From Pedobacter glucosidilyticus (GTDB lineage Bacteria; Bacteroidota; Bacteroidia; Sphingobacteriales; Sphingobacteriaceae): 64,000 nucleotides of DNA. The position numbers and the translations under genes were made by a program. Of this stretch, positions 33,185 through 41,691 are shown piece after piece (position 1 is the stretch's first letter; every line of letters starts with the position of its first letter). Where the stretch lies: the NCBI RefSeq assembly GCF_002483235.1, contig NZ_DLHN01000001.1, forward strand, positions 1-64,000. The letters are read 5' to 3'. The notes under the pieces are model-generated. The model ran no database searches and was not told the DNA's origin. It saw only the letters and a program-made list of their open reading frames with translations.

Positions 33185-36100
33185 TTAAAATCTAAATCCG
33201 GTATTAAAAGAAAGCACTTTATCTTCTCTGGAAAATCCGTAGCCTAAACTTATAAAAATATTATCAAAAAGGTTTAACCAAACACCCGGTCCATAACCTT
33301 GATGCCAAGTATTACTTTCTATTTCGGCAGAGTGTACGCGGCCAGTATCGTAAAAACCAAATACACCAAAATCTCCGGTTAAAATATAGCCACGTATTTT
33401 GGTAACAGGTATTCTCACTTCGGTATTAGCAAAATAGGCTGTTTTACCAGAAAAACGCTGATTTCTAAAGCCTCTTAAGTTTTCATTATTTCCTAAAGAG
33501 CTGGCATGGTAAAATTGGTAATCGCCAATATTGGTTTCTGCCCCCAATCTAACAGCAAAAGTTACCGGGAAAGAAATATTAGGCGTAGCATAACCACTAA
33601 AACTGGTATATAAGTTTAGATGTTTATACTTTTCTGCATTGGTTTGCCAGATATAATTGATGGTACTTAACCACCTAAAACCGGTTTGTGGATTTATTTT
33701 CCGATCTCTCAAATCAAAATCAGCATAAGATTTTAGCGTAATAAATTTATCTGTATTAGCGAAATCATCTGCCAAATTGCCAATAAAGCTATTGGGTCTA
33801 TCTTTCATAATATCCACATAAGCAAGTCCTGGCCCAATACCAAACTTGGCCCTTTCAGATAAACGGTACTGGAAATAAGCATTGGCTTGTAAAGCTCTGG
33901 AGCGTACACGATAAAAATCTACTTGATTTTCATTAGGTGTACTATTGCCAATACCGTAATAATTAAAGCTGTAAGCTGGTCCGGCAAAATCTCCACTAAA
34001 CACCAAATCATATTTTTTAGCAAATAAAGAGTGGAAGATACTACGGTATTTCACCTCAAAAGCTCCGTTTTTAGGGGCGTATAAAGCGGTTATTTTTTGC
34101 TCAAAAGCATAAGGGTCTTTCCTAAAACCATAGCGTTTTATTTGATGAGATAAGCCAAAAGATGGTCCGTCTAAACCATTTGGATAATCTACAGAAGGTG
34201 CAATGCCCGCTTTATCATACTTAAACCAATTTGGGGTGTATTGGTTAATCCAAGCTTTGTTGGATAATACAATTTTGGTGTTTTTGCTTCCGCTGATGTT
34301 ATTTTCTGGTGTATCATAAATAACTATTTTACCAGCATCAGAAGTATCTGTTATACGGTCTTTCCCGTCTCCGCCAACAATTCTAATTTTTAACGGATGT
34401 TTGGAGTTGCCTCTTACTACAGCGCTATCTCGTTCATCCAAAAGGAAAAAATTAAGCTCTTTGGTAAGGCTGTTGTCAAACTTTCTGGAATAAATTAAGG
34501 TATCAATATTACCTTCTTTTCTGGTTTTATACAGGCAAACCAAAGTGCTATCGGCTTCTCTTATAATTTCCAGATATTCATATTTATCAGACCCAACAAT
34601 GGTAACTTCTTTAGCTAAGGTTTTATAATAAGATATTGCAACATCTAATAATTGGTTACGTCTTGATTTTAGTTTCTCAATAATCTCATTCCCAGAAACC
34701 ATAAAAGCTTCTTTAGGCATAGCCTTTATAGATGATGTAATTACACTATCAGTAAGTTCTGTTTGTAGTTCTTTGGCTATTTTCTGCCAATCTTTAAGGT
34801 TAAGCTCGTTCAAGAAATTTCTATCCAAATTTCGGGCGGCAATAGAGAGTTCGGCAGGGTCTTTAATTTCATAACCAAAATGTTGTATGTCTGCCACAAA
34901 GCTTTTAAAAAGCGAAGGTAGTAAGCCGTCAAATTTGGTGTAAACTTGGTCGCGGTCTCTAGGGATAGGCCTGTAAATAGCACCTTTGTCTTTTTCAAAC
35001 TCGGCCCAGCGCCATTGGTCTTCATGCCTGTCCCAATCGCCAATAAGCATATCAAATAAACGGGCTTTTAAAAAGCTTTTTTGGTCAACCTCGTTATCAT
35101 TATCTTCTTTTAATTTTTCGTATAAGGTTTCTGTGCCAATGGCATTTTTAGTCCTCCCAAAGTTTTTATATAGAGATAAATTTTCATCGGGTCTTATTTC
35201 AATAATACCAACTTTACCACCAACTTCTGATAAATAAGGGCCTAATAATCTGGAATATGGCATGTAAACCAATTGTGGTTTGGTATGATAAATTCCGGCA
35301 GCACTAGCCATTTCTGGTATGGTTAAAGCACCAAAAGGATGGGCAGAAGATATTTGGTCTTGCAAGAAATCATCAGCAAAAGTGGTTTCAAAACCATTTG
35401 GTAATAAATCAGAAGGATCTTTGTTTACCGTTCTAAATTGGTATTGGATGCTGTCTTTGCCAATCATCCGTAAAGAAGTAGTTTGTTTACCGCCACCAAG
35501 CTGTAAAGGCTTTAAGCCTCCGGCATATTTAGTTAAGTCTAAATAGGGAATTTCTACTGGTGTAGCCCAAACGTTTCTATAATGCTCGCCCAAAATTTTC
35601 TTTTTAAAATTAGAAGCTCTGTACTGTTTACCTACGGCTACATATTTCATAGAATCTTGAAGGTCTAGCAAGTCCTCTTCCTTTATTTCTGCTTTGGTAG
35701 GTGCGGTGGCATATAATGGTTTTCTGTATACCAGTTTTCCGGTAGAGCCATCTCCTACAGGCTCCCAAAACTCTACCCAGCATTGGCCATTGGTATAATA
35801 GTTTAAGCGGGCAAAGCCTTTTGTACCATGCCCAAATAAAGCATCGTTTCCTTTAAAAAGGGCGCTATTTTTACTGCCTGCACCACTAATGATATGATTT
35901 AAGTTTTGGTATTTGGTAAACTGCAAAGCGTGTTCATGCCCGGCAGCAAAAACTACATTTTCTGCATTGTTTAGTATAGAAAGTAAACCATTTCTTAGTT
36001 GCTGATAATCTTTATTAGAAATATCCTGACGAGACAAACCGTATTGTCTTAATAGAGGATACAAAGAACCAACAATAGGTAATGGGATATAAAGGTTATC

Positions 36101-36925
36101 TTTAACCAAGCTTAATGGAAATATATAATCAATCAGGGTAAAATAACCACCATGTTTACCATTAGAAAACAGCGGATGATGTTGTGTAAAGAGAATATTT
36201 TTGCCTTTATTTTTTAAGATGATATCTTTTACTTGTGTAAGTACCTGCTCTTTAGAAATAGCTGTACAACCTTGTTGGTATCGGTTAGATTTGCTGTATT
36301 TATGTAACCACCATTCGCTATCCAGAACAATAATTACCAAATCTTTATTCATGCGTACTTCTACAGGTCCGGCACAGCCATTACTTGGGATGAATACATC
36401 GGTACTATCTAAGTATTGCTCTACAAATTGCTCTTGGCGTTTTACAGCGGCAAGTCCGCCCGGCCGGCTATGGTTCCAATCGTGGTTACCTGGAATAAAT
36501 ATTTTACGTCCTTTAAACTCTTTAACAATTTTTAGTTGTTCTACCAATCGTTTTTCCTTTTCTTCACGGTCATAATCATCAGGCTCTGGTAAACCATTAT
36601 CATAAATATTATCACCTAAAAAAATAGCTACATCTTTAGGGTTAGATAATTTTTTGATAAGCGTATCGCTGCCAGTTTTAGAAACCACGGTATCGTAATT
36701 AAACATCTGCGATTCCATAAGTTTCAATGTAGGTTCTTGTTTATTCAAATCGGGGTTACCTACATCGCCAACCAAAAAAACAGTGTATTTAAGACTTAGT
36801 GTATCTGGATTGTTGGCTGTTTTCCATTCCTTTTCTTTTTTAGCATAAAAAGGTTTATAAGTTGTACAAGCAGCGTACAAAAAGCTACTGAGAACGATAA
36901 ATGATATTTTAAACTTATTTGTCAT
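33185..36925 (-). CDS. Outer-membrane protein: calcineurin-like phosphatase fused to BamA/TamA-type barrel
   Basis: This 1246-aa lipoprotein (lipobox LYAAC, Cys20) has an N-terminal metallophosphoesterase domain (about 45-370): FLVGDVGN, FLGDNIYDNG, IPGNHDWNH, FTQHHPLFS and AGHEHALQF supply the metal ligands. A middle region (about 430-900) is unassigned and includes MLIGDWDRHEDQWRW. The C-terminal part (about 930-1246) is a surface-antigen/BamA-like beta-barrel that ends in FNTGFRF, with the terminal Phe expected by the Bam machinery. The enzyme would therefore be tethered to an outer-membrane barrel. The direction it faces is not decided by the sequence. It overlaps the upstream lipoprotein gene by 11 bp. 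Confidence 0.8.
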   Translation of the reverse strand: MTNKFKISFIVLSSFLYAACTTYKPFYAKKEKEWKTANNPDTLSLKYTVFLVGDVGNPDLNKQEPTLKLMESQMFNYDTVVSKTGSDTLIKKLSNPKDVAIFLGDNIYDNGLPEPDDYDREEKEKRLVEQLKIVKEFKGRKIFIPGNHDWNHSRPGGLAAVKRQEQFVEQYLDSTDVFIPSNGCAGPVEVRMNKDLVIIVLDSEWWLHKYSKSNRYQQGCTAISKEQVLTQVKDIILKNKGKNILFTQHHPLFSNGKHGGYFTLIDYIFPLSLVKDNLYIPLPIVGSLYPLLRQYGLSRQDISNKDYQQLRNGLLSILNNAENVVFAAGHEHALQFTKYQNLNHIISGAGSKNSALFKGNDALFGHGTKGFARLNYYTNGQCWVEFWEPVGDGSTGKLVYRKPLYATAPTKAEIKEEDLLDLQDSMKYVAVGKQYRASNFKKKILGEHYRNVWATPVEIPYLDLTKYAGGLKPLQLGGGKQTTSLRMIGKDSIQYQFRTVNKDPSDLLPNGFETTFADDFLQDQISSAHPFGALTIPEMASAAGIYHTKPQLVYMPYSRLLGPYLSEVGGKVGIIEIRPDENLSLYKNFGRTKNAIGTETLYEKLKEDNDNEVDQKSFLKARLFDMLIGDWDRHEDQWRWAEFEKDKGAIYRPIPRDRDQVYTKFDGLLPSLFKSFVADIQHFGYEIKDPAELSIAARNLDRNFLNELNLKDWQKIAKELQTELTDSVITSSIKAMPKEAFMVSGNEIIEKLKSRRNQLLDVAISYYKTLAKEVTIVGSDKYEYLEIIREADSTLVCLYKTRKEGNIDTLIYSRKFDNSLTKELNFFLLDERDSAVVRGNSKHPLKIRIVGGDGKDRITDTSDAGKIVIYDTPENNISGSKNTKIVLSNKAWINQYTPNWFKYDKAGIAPSVDYPNGLDGPSFGLSHQIKRYGFRKDPYAFEQKITALYAPKNGAFEVKYRSIFHSLFAKKYDLVFSGDFAGPAYSFNYYGIGNSTPNENQVDFYRVRSRALQANAYFQYRLSERAKFGIGPGLAYVDIMKDRPNSFIGNLADDFANTDKFITLKSYADFDLRDRKINPQTGFRWLSTINYIWQTNAEKYKHLNLYTSFSGYATPNISFPVTFAVRLGAETNIGDYQFYHASSLGNNENLRGFRNQRFSGKTAYFANTEVRIPVTKIRGYILTGDFGVFGFYDTGRVHSAEIESNTWHQGYGPGVWLNLFDNIFISLGYGFSREDKVLSFNTGFRF

Positions 36926-37820
36926 GTATAGATGTGATTTTTAAAATATTACCACTGAGTTTTTTTCCTTCGTTAGAGATGTAAAGCTCTCCTTTACTAT
37001 TAAATGCCATACCTTCTGGTTGTGTAAAAGCATTACCAACCAAAGATATAACCTGCTTAATTTCTTGTTGATGTATAACCACAATAAAATTATTGGTTGA
37101 TGATAAAATGTATAAATCCTTTTCTTGCGGATGTATAGCTAATGCTGTAGGAGAAAAAACTTTATTAAGATTCTCGTTTCCAAGTTTTTTAAGAAATGCC
37201 TTAGATAGTTCTTCCCATCGGTCTCCTTTAAAAATGTTTAAAAGTTTTTGATGAGATATACTTAAATAAGGATTTTCATCCACCTTAAAATCTGTTAAAG
37301 AGCAAGTGTAAATTGCTTTTTTATTTTCGTTGCCTTTTAAATCTTCAGCTTTTACAGCAATCAATAATTGGTGTTTGGCTTCGTCGTAAACGATAGATTC
37401 AATATCATTTTTCTTTTTAAAAGCTGTTTTATGTGCTATAACTTTAGGGTTTTTATCTTCAAAAGAAACAATTTGGGTTAAATTGCCTTTGCTATTGATG
37501 ATAAAAAGATCGGTATTTACTTTTGTGATGTCTTCAAAGTCTCCCGACTCTCCAAAAATTAATTTTCTGATGATTTTTTTTTGATGAAGATCAAGAAAGT
37601 AAACAATACCATTTTCATCTTCTACTGCGGCTATTAAACTATCGTTAACAAAGGTGATTCCAGAAATTTCTTTAAGCTGATAATCGAGGTTAATGGTTTC
37701 GAAATTTTTGATATATGATTTTTGAATAGCCTGTGCTTTATTTTTCTTAAAAGAAGAATTGGTACAGGATATGATAAGTAAAGATGAAATTATAAAAGGT
37801 ATGATAAAAACCTTATTCAT
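36915..37820 (-). CDS. SdiA-regulated-like lipoprotein
   Basis: From the Met at 37820 this is a 301-aa lipoprotein (hydrophobic start MNKVFIIPFIISSLLIISC with the lipid-accepting Cys). The mature part shows beta-propeller-like repeats: LKEISGITFVNDSLIAAVEDENG, GDFEDITKVNTDLFIINSKG and TQPEGMAFNSKGELYISNEG. This matches the SdiA-regulated / esterase-like phytase group, secreted proteins of unclear function. A longer start at 37847 is possible. It overlaps the start of the metallophosphatase-barrel gene by 11 bp, so both envelope proteins are coupled in translation. Confidence 0.7.
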   Translation of the reverse strand: MNKVFIIPFIISSLLIISCTNSSFKKNKAQAIQKSYIKNFETINLDYQLKEISGITFVNDSLIAAVEDENGIVYFLDLHQKKIIRKLIFGESGDFEDITKVNTDLFIINSKGNLTQIVSFEDKNPKVIAHKTAFKKKNDIESIVYDEAKHQLLIAVKAEDLKGNENKKAIYTCSLTDFKVDENPYLSISHQKLLNIFKGDRWEELSKAFLKKLGNENLNKVFSPTALAIHPQEKDLYILSSTNNFIVVIHQQEIKQVISLVGNAFTQPEGMAFNSKGELYISNEGKKLSGNILKITSIHDK

Positions 37821-37876
37821 AAAAATAATTTGTAGCACACAAATCAAATCCTATACCATTAACAAAATATATAACC

Positions 37877-39073
37877 ATGACAGCACCATCTGATTTATTG
37901 AAAGCAACAGAAGTTTATGTTTTTGATTTATTTAAAGATAAATTACCCAACGAGTTGGTTTACCACAATTTTAACCATACCAAAGATACGGTAGAGGCTT
38001 GCCAGGAAATGGCCGATCATTATCAATTAAGTACTCAGGATAAAGAAGATTTGCTGCTTGCAGCATGGTTTCATGATGCTGGATATACCGTAAAATACAA
38101 AGACCACGAAGAAGAAAGCGTTAAAATTGCAGAGACTTTTTTAAGAAGTAAATTGGATGAAAAACGTTTAAACAAGGTTACTGATTTGATTAAAAGTACC
38201 CATATAAATATTCCAGAAAGTAATTTAACAGAAGAAATTTTACACGATGCCGATTGTATCAATATGGGTAAAAAGCAGTTTTGTAAAAATGCAGAACTGT
38301 TGAGGGTAGAATGGGAGCAAAGCCTTAAAAAGCCTTATTCTGATTTAGAATGGGCTGAGGGGCAGTTGCATTTTCTCATCCATAAAAAATTTAAAACAAC
38401 TTATGCTTTACAAACTTATGGTGAAGGCAAAGAGAAAAATTTAAAAAAGCAAAGGAAACAGTTAGAAAAACTAAAAAATGACCAGTTTAAACTACATTTA
38501 AAAGAGAAAGGAGTAGAAGTAAAATCTAAAAAAGAAGGTAGAGGTATAGAAACTTTGTATCGCTCTGTTTACGATTATCATATCAATTTAAGCTCTATTG
38601 CAGATAATAAAGCCAATATCATGATTAGTATCAATACCATCATTGTATCCTTAATCATCACGCTGTTTGGTTCTGGCTATACCTTTACAGGTGATGGTAC
38701 TTTTGCCAGCGTGAGATTTGTCTTTCCTATGGCTTTCTTAGTAATTAGTAGCTTACTTTCTGTTGTGTTTGCTATTCTATCGGCAAGGCCAAACATTACC
38801 AGTAAAGAAAAATTCGAGCTTGATAATAAAAACAGCAGTATCTTATTTTTTGGCAATTTTGCTCAAATACAAATCAATGAATTTGTGAGCCATATCAAAG
38901 AGCTTAAAAAAGAGAAAGATGAACTTTATGATAGCATGACGGTAGATATTTACCATCTTGGAGTAGTATTGGTACGAAAGTATAAGCTGTTAACCACTTC
39001 ATACAATATTTTTATGGGTGGTTTGGTCCTTTGTGCTGTAGGATTTTTGTTAATTATGCTTTTCTCTTATTAA
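37877..39073 (+). CDS. HD-domain protein fused to PycTM/Pycsar-effector-like membrane domain
   Basis: This 398-aa protein has an N-terminal HD phosphohydrolase domain (about 10-200) with the metal ligands His34, His66-Asp67 and an Asp in HDADC (124/126). A charged linker (about 180-230) follows, then a C-terminal domain that resembles the Pycsar effector PycTM/DUF5706 family: YRSVYDYHINLSSIADNKANIMISINT and membrane helices at about 248-270, 280-303 and 375-397. In Pycsar defence, PycTM effectors respond to cyclic pyrimidine nucleotides. The HD domain could degrade such signals. Next to it, convergent with a 20-bp 3' overlap, is a cyclase-like gene. A housekeeping role is also possible, since similar proteins are widespread in the phylum. 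Confidence 0.75.
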   Translation: MTAPSDLLKATEVYVFDLFKDKLPNELVYHNFNHTKDTVEACQEMADHYQLSTQDKEDLLLAAWFHDAGYTVKYKDHEEESVKIAETFLRSKLDEKRLNKVTDLIKSTHINIPESNLTEEILHDADCINMGKKQFCKNAELLRVEWEQSLKKPYSDLEWAEGQLHFLIHKKFKTTYALQTYGEGKEKNLKKQRKQLEKLKNDQFKLHLKEKGVEVKSKKEGRGIETLYRSVYDYHINLSSIADNKANIMISINTIIVSLIITLFGSGYTFTGDGTFASVRFVFPMAFLVISSLLSVVFAILSARPNITSKEKFELDNKNSSILFFGNFAQIQINEFVSHIKELKKEKDELYDSMTVDIYHLGVVLVRKYKLLTTSYNIFMGGLVLCAVGFLLIMLFSY

Positions 39074-39686
39074 GCTTTTTAACATCAGCGAAAGCGATAT
39101 AGTGATAAAACACCGTACCGAAATGTTCGTAATGGTCGGTTCCTTTTTTTAGCTTATCCCAGTTAAACCAGTTTTTAACAACTTTCTTATCCCTCAGCTT
39201 ATCTGTATACTGTTGCGATAAAAGGATATAATTATGCTGTTGTATACTGTTTTTTAATAATTTATGAGCCAGAATAACATCCTCGCCCATCAATTTAAAA
39301 TGCCCTTCGATGTTTGAAATAGAAATTTTACCGTAATGTATGATAACTTTAATTCCAATTTCTTGATGAGCTAGATATTTGTGATAATTTTTTTCATCTA
39401 TTTTTTCATAAGAAGCTATAAATTGATTAAAGGTATCATAGATAACCTTACACTGAAGTGCAACTTTTTGTACAGAAGGTAGTCTGCCAGTTTTATAAAA
39501 AAAAATAGCATCACCTTCAATCTCGGCAATACTTAATTCTAAAATATTTGATTTGATGAGCGTTTGCAATAAATGCGGAATAAACTCATGTGCAAAATCA
39601 TGATCAACACTTGTCATAAATCTTGTAAAACCAGTGATATCAGGAATGCAAAAAAATACAGGAATTTTAGATTTAGTTTTAATCAT
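39054..39686 (-). CDS. Class III nucleotide cyclase-like protein (DUF2652)
   Basis: This 210-aa cytosolic protein has the fold signature of class III cyclases. The first metal-binding Asp16 is in IPDITGFTRF and the second, Asp59, in AEIEGDAIFF. The later segment LMGEDVILAHKLLKNS aligns with the cyclase region that normally supplies a transition-state Asn and Arg (VNxAARL); here these are replaced, with Lys in place of Arg. It may therefore be a degenerate, non-canonical or altered-specificity cyclase. It is convergent with the HD/PycTM-like gene and shares its last 20 bp. Confidence 0.7.
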   Translation of the reverse strand: MIKTKSKIPVFFCIPDITGFTRFMTSVDHDFAHEFIPHLLQTLIKSNILELSIAEIEGDAIFFYKTGRLPSVQKVALQCKVIYDTFNQFIASYEKIDEKNYHKYLAHQEIGIKVIIHYGKISISNIEGHFKLMGEDVILAHKLLKNSIQQHNYILLSQQYTDKLRDKKVVKNWFNWDKLKKGTDHYEHFGTVFYHYIAFADVKKLNKRKA

Positions 39687-39804
39687 TTAAGGTTAAGCAT
39701 AATTAAAATTACTCATAGCAAAAGCTAAACCATTTTTTTAAATATAAGATTTGAGTTTTAAAAAATATATTTACCTTTAAGAAATTAAATCAACCTAGTA
39801 CAAA

Positions 39805-40404
39805 ATGAAAAACACAGAAGCTGCACTTGCAGCATTTGATAGTTATAACCAGCAAGATCCAAGAACATTTACTTATAATGGAGTTACGTTTCCACAAGAA
39901 TATTTTTTAGCACAGAAATTAAACGAATGGATTTTAATACTTCAACCTATAGCAAGTGTAGAGTTATTATTGGCCTCAAAATGTCAGCATATAGGACGCT
40001 GGGAAATACCTCGTGATAAATACCCTCATGGGAGAGAAGGCTATCTGAAGTGGAGGAAGGAATTAGCTAATTTCCATGTCAATAAAGCCCTGTCTATTTT
40101 AAGAGAAGTAGGTTTTGATGAAACGGTTTGTTACCGAGTAAAACAAATTATTTTAAAGCATAGGATTAAGCATGATCAAGAAGTCCAAATGATGGAAAAT
40201 GCTTTATGCTTAGTTTTTTTACAATATCAGTTTGAAGACTTTTTAAGTACACAATCTACAGAGAAAATGATTAATATTTTGAGAAAGTGTTTACTTAAAA
40301 TGGATGCAAAAGGTCATCAATATGCACTTAGTTTAAATCTCTCTACAAATTCAGAAACCGTGTTAGCTAAAGCTTTAGAAGAGCTAGCAGTTTTAAATGG
40401 GTAA
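39805..40404 (+). CDS. DUF4202 family protein
   Basis: This 199-aa soluble protein matches the DUF4202 pattern found in Bacteroidota, proteobacteria and fungi: an N-terminal ALAAFDSYNQQDPR, then a helical core with SKCQHIGRWEIPRDKYP and WRKELANFH near 60-93, and later KHRIKHDQEVQMMENALCLVFLQYQFEDF. The His/Glu/Asp positions resemble an HD-like metal site, but function is undetermined. It is monocistronic and lies just upstream of the aromatic attenuator region. Confidence 0.75.
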   Translation: MKNTEAALAAFDSYNQQDPRTFTYNGVTFPQEYFLAQKLNEWILILQPIASVELLLASKCQHIGRWEIPRDKYPHGREGYLKWRKELANFHVNKALSILREVGFDETVCYRVKQIILKHRIKHDQEVQMMENALCLVFLQYQFEDFLSTQSTEKMINILRKCLLKMDAKGHQYALSLNLSTNSETVLAKALEELAVLNG

Positions 40405-40580
40405 TATAGCTTTCCAATTTTTGTAATCTTTATAAGAGAATGTAACCTCGTGTTAAACAGAGAAAATTTAAGATGGTATAAAGTCTTAGGATTGAAGTTG
40501 GGCATATAAGCGCTAATAAACTTTTTAATGGTTTACTACTTTTAAAATTTATCTTGTTAAATAAAAAATGTAAAAAAAAT

Positions 40581-40611
40581 ATTGCATAAGAAAAATAAGT
40601 GTGTACATTTG
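40581..40611 (+). promoter_or_regulatory. Promoter of the aromatic operon
   Basis: ATTG at 40581-40584 and TACATTTG at 40604-40611 (exact TAnnTTTG) are separated by 19 nt. A start about 7 nt downstream leaves roughly 10 nt before the leader-peptide ATG at 40629, the tight layout expected of an attenuator. The upstream stretch 40405-40580 shows nothing else I can support. Confidence 0.75.
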
Positions 40612-40628
40612 CATCCAATAAACAAAAA

Positions 40629-40691
40629 ATGAAATTTAACGCTACATATTACTTCGGTTACTTTTATTATTCAAATAAGAGCCGGGCATAG
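40629..40691 (+). CDS. pheL: Phe/Tyr-rich leader peptide of the pheA attenuator
   Basis: A 20-codon frame (ATG 40629, TAG 40689-40691) encodes MKFNATYYFGYFYYSNKSRA. Eight of 20 residues are aromatic: five Tyr and three Phe, clustered at codons 7-14. The end of the frame (codons 18-20, AGC CGG GCA) contains GCCGGG (40681-40686), which is complementary to CCCGGC in the 5' arm of the terminator. A ribosome that reaches the stop codon would cover GCCGGG and let the terminator form; one stalled at Tyr/Phe codons for lack of charged tRNA would leave it free to pair and open the downstream genes. The symbol is used by analogy with enterobacterial pheL; homology is not implied. Confidence 0.85.
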   Translation: MKFNATYYFGYFYYSNKSRA

Positions 40692-40754
40692 TATGTTGTA
40701 ATAGACTTATAAAAATACAAAGACCCGGCCTACGCAGACCGGGTCTTTTTTTTT
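40681..40754 (+). terminator. Attenuator: intrinsic terminator with competing antiterminator
   Basis: Terminator: AGACCCGG (40721-40728) pairs with CCGGGTCT (40739-40746), extendable by two A-T pairs, with a 10-nt loop and a run of nine T (40746-40754). Antiterminator: GCCGGG (40681-40686), at the end of the leader frame, can pair with CCCGGC (40724-40729) and so break the terminator stem. pheA starts 8 nt after the T-run. Together with the leader peptide this is a complete translation-coupled attenuator. Confidence 0.88.
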
Positions 40755-40762
40755 AAATCAGC

Positions 40763-41593
40763 ATGAGCGCAAAAAAAAGAGTTGCAATACAGGGAATTAA
40801 GGCTTCTTTTCACGAAGAAGCCGCATTTAAGTTTTTTGGAGAGGATATAGACACCATAGAGTGCAACTCTTTTAAAGAAACTTTCCAGAAACTTAAAGCA
40901 GGTGAGGCTGACTATGTAGTGATGGCTATAGAGAATAGCATTGCCGGAAGTTTATTGCCTAATTACACTTTACTAAGAGAGTATAATTTTCCGGTAATAG
41001 GTGAGGTTTATCTACACATTCAATTGCATTTAATGGCACTTCCTGGAGTAAAGTTCGAGGATATAAAAACCGTAACCTCACACCCTATTGCTATTCGCCA
41101 GTGTAATGATTTTTTGGATGATTTCCCTCATTTAAAAGTAGTAGAAAGTAGTGATACTGCTGCTTGTGCCAAAAAAATTAAAGAAGAGCAGTTGAAAGAT
41201 ACCGTTGCTATTGCAAATAATTTAGCAGCTAAACTTTATGGTCTAGAAATTTTAGAACGTAGGATAGAGTCTAATAAGAAAAACTATACTCGTTTTTTAA
41301 TCCTTACCGATAAAAACGTAGATATCAAAGATGCTAATAAGGCTTCTTTATGTTTTCAGGTAAATAATAATGTGGGTTCTTTAGCGGCTGTATTAAATAT
41401 TTTTGCTGAGAACAATATCAATATGAGTAAAATCCAATCCATGCCAGTTTTGGGTAAAAGAAACGAATATAATTTTTATGTAGATGTGGAGTGGAAAGAT
41501 AATCAGCAGTATGATAAAGCCATTCGTGATTCATTAAAACATACCAGTAACTTTAGCATCATGGGCGAGTATAAAAAGAATGATAAAGTGTAA
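40763..41593 (+). CDS. pheA: Prephenate dehydratase
   Basis: This 276-aa enzyme converts prephenate to phenylpyruvate for phenylalanine synthesis. The PDT domain (1-180) has EAAFKFFGEDID, the conserved AIENSIAGSLLPNYTLL and the NYTRFLIL motif (the TRF triplet is catalytic). An ACT domain (about 195-270; NNVGSLAAVLNIFAENNINM) should bind Phe for feedback inhibition. There is no chorismate mutase domain here; that activity is fused to the DAHP synthase encoded next. It is directly controlled by the attenuator upstream, whose regulatory residues (Phe/Tyr) fit its product. Confidence 0.95.
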   Translation: MSAKKRVAIQGIKASFHEEAAFKFFGEDIDTIECNSFKETFQKLKAGEADYVVMAIENSIAGSLLPNYTLLREYNFPVIGEVYLHIQLHLMALPGVKFEDIKTVTSHPIAIRQCNDFLDDFPHLKVVESSDTAACAKKIKEEQLKDTVAIANNLAAKLYGLEILERRIESNKKNYTRFLILTDKNVDIKDANKASLCFQVNNNVGSLAAVLNIFAENNINMSKIQSMPVLGKRNEYNFYVDVEWKDNQQYDKAIRDSLKHTSNFSIMGEYKKNDKV

Positions 41594-41691
41594 AGAAGAA
41601 GAAAGATAAAAGAGCAAAGATGAATTGCAATTGTTAAACTGTCAACTAACAACTCATAATTAATAACCGATAATCAAGTAATAAAATAGAT

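Noticed and set aside
37821..37847. Longer start for the SdiA-regulated-like lipoprotein
   Set aside because: The signal peptide begins at the Met encoded at 37820; a leading MICVLQIIF would spoil the positively charged start.
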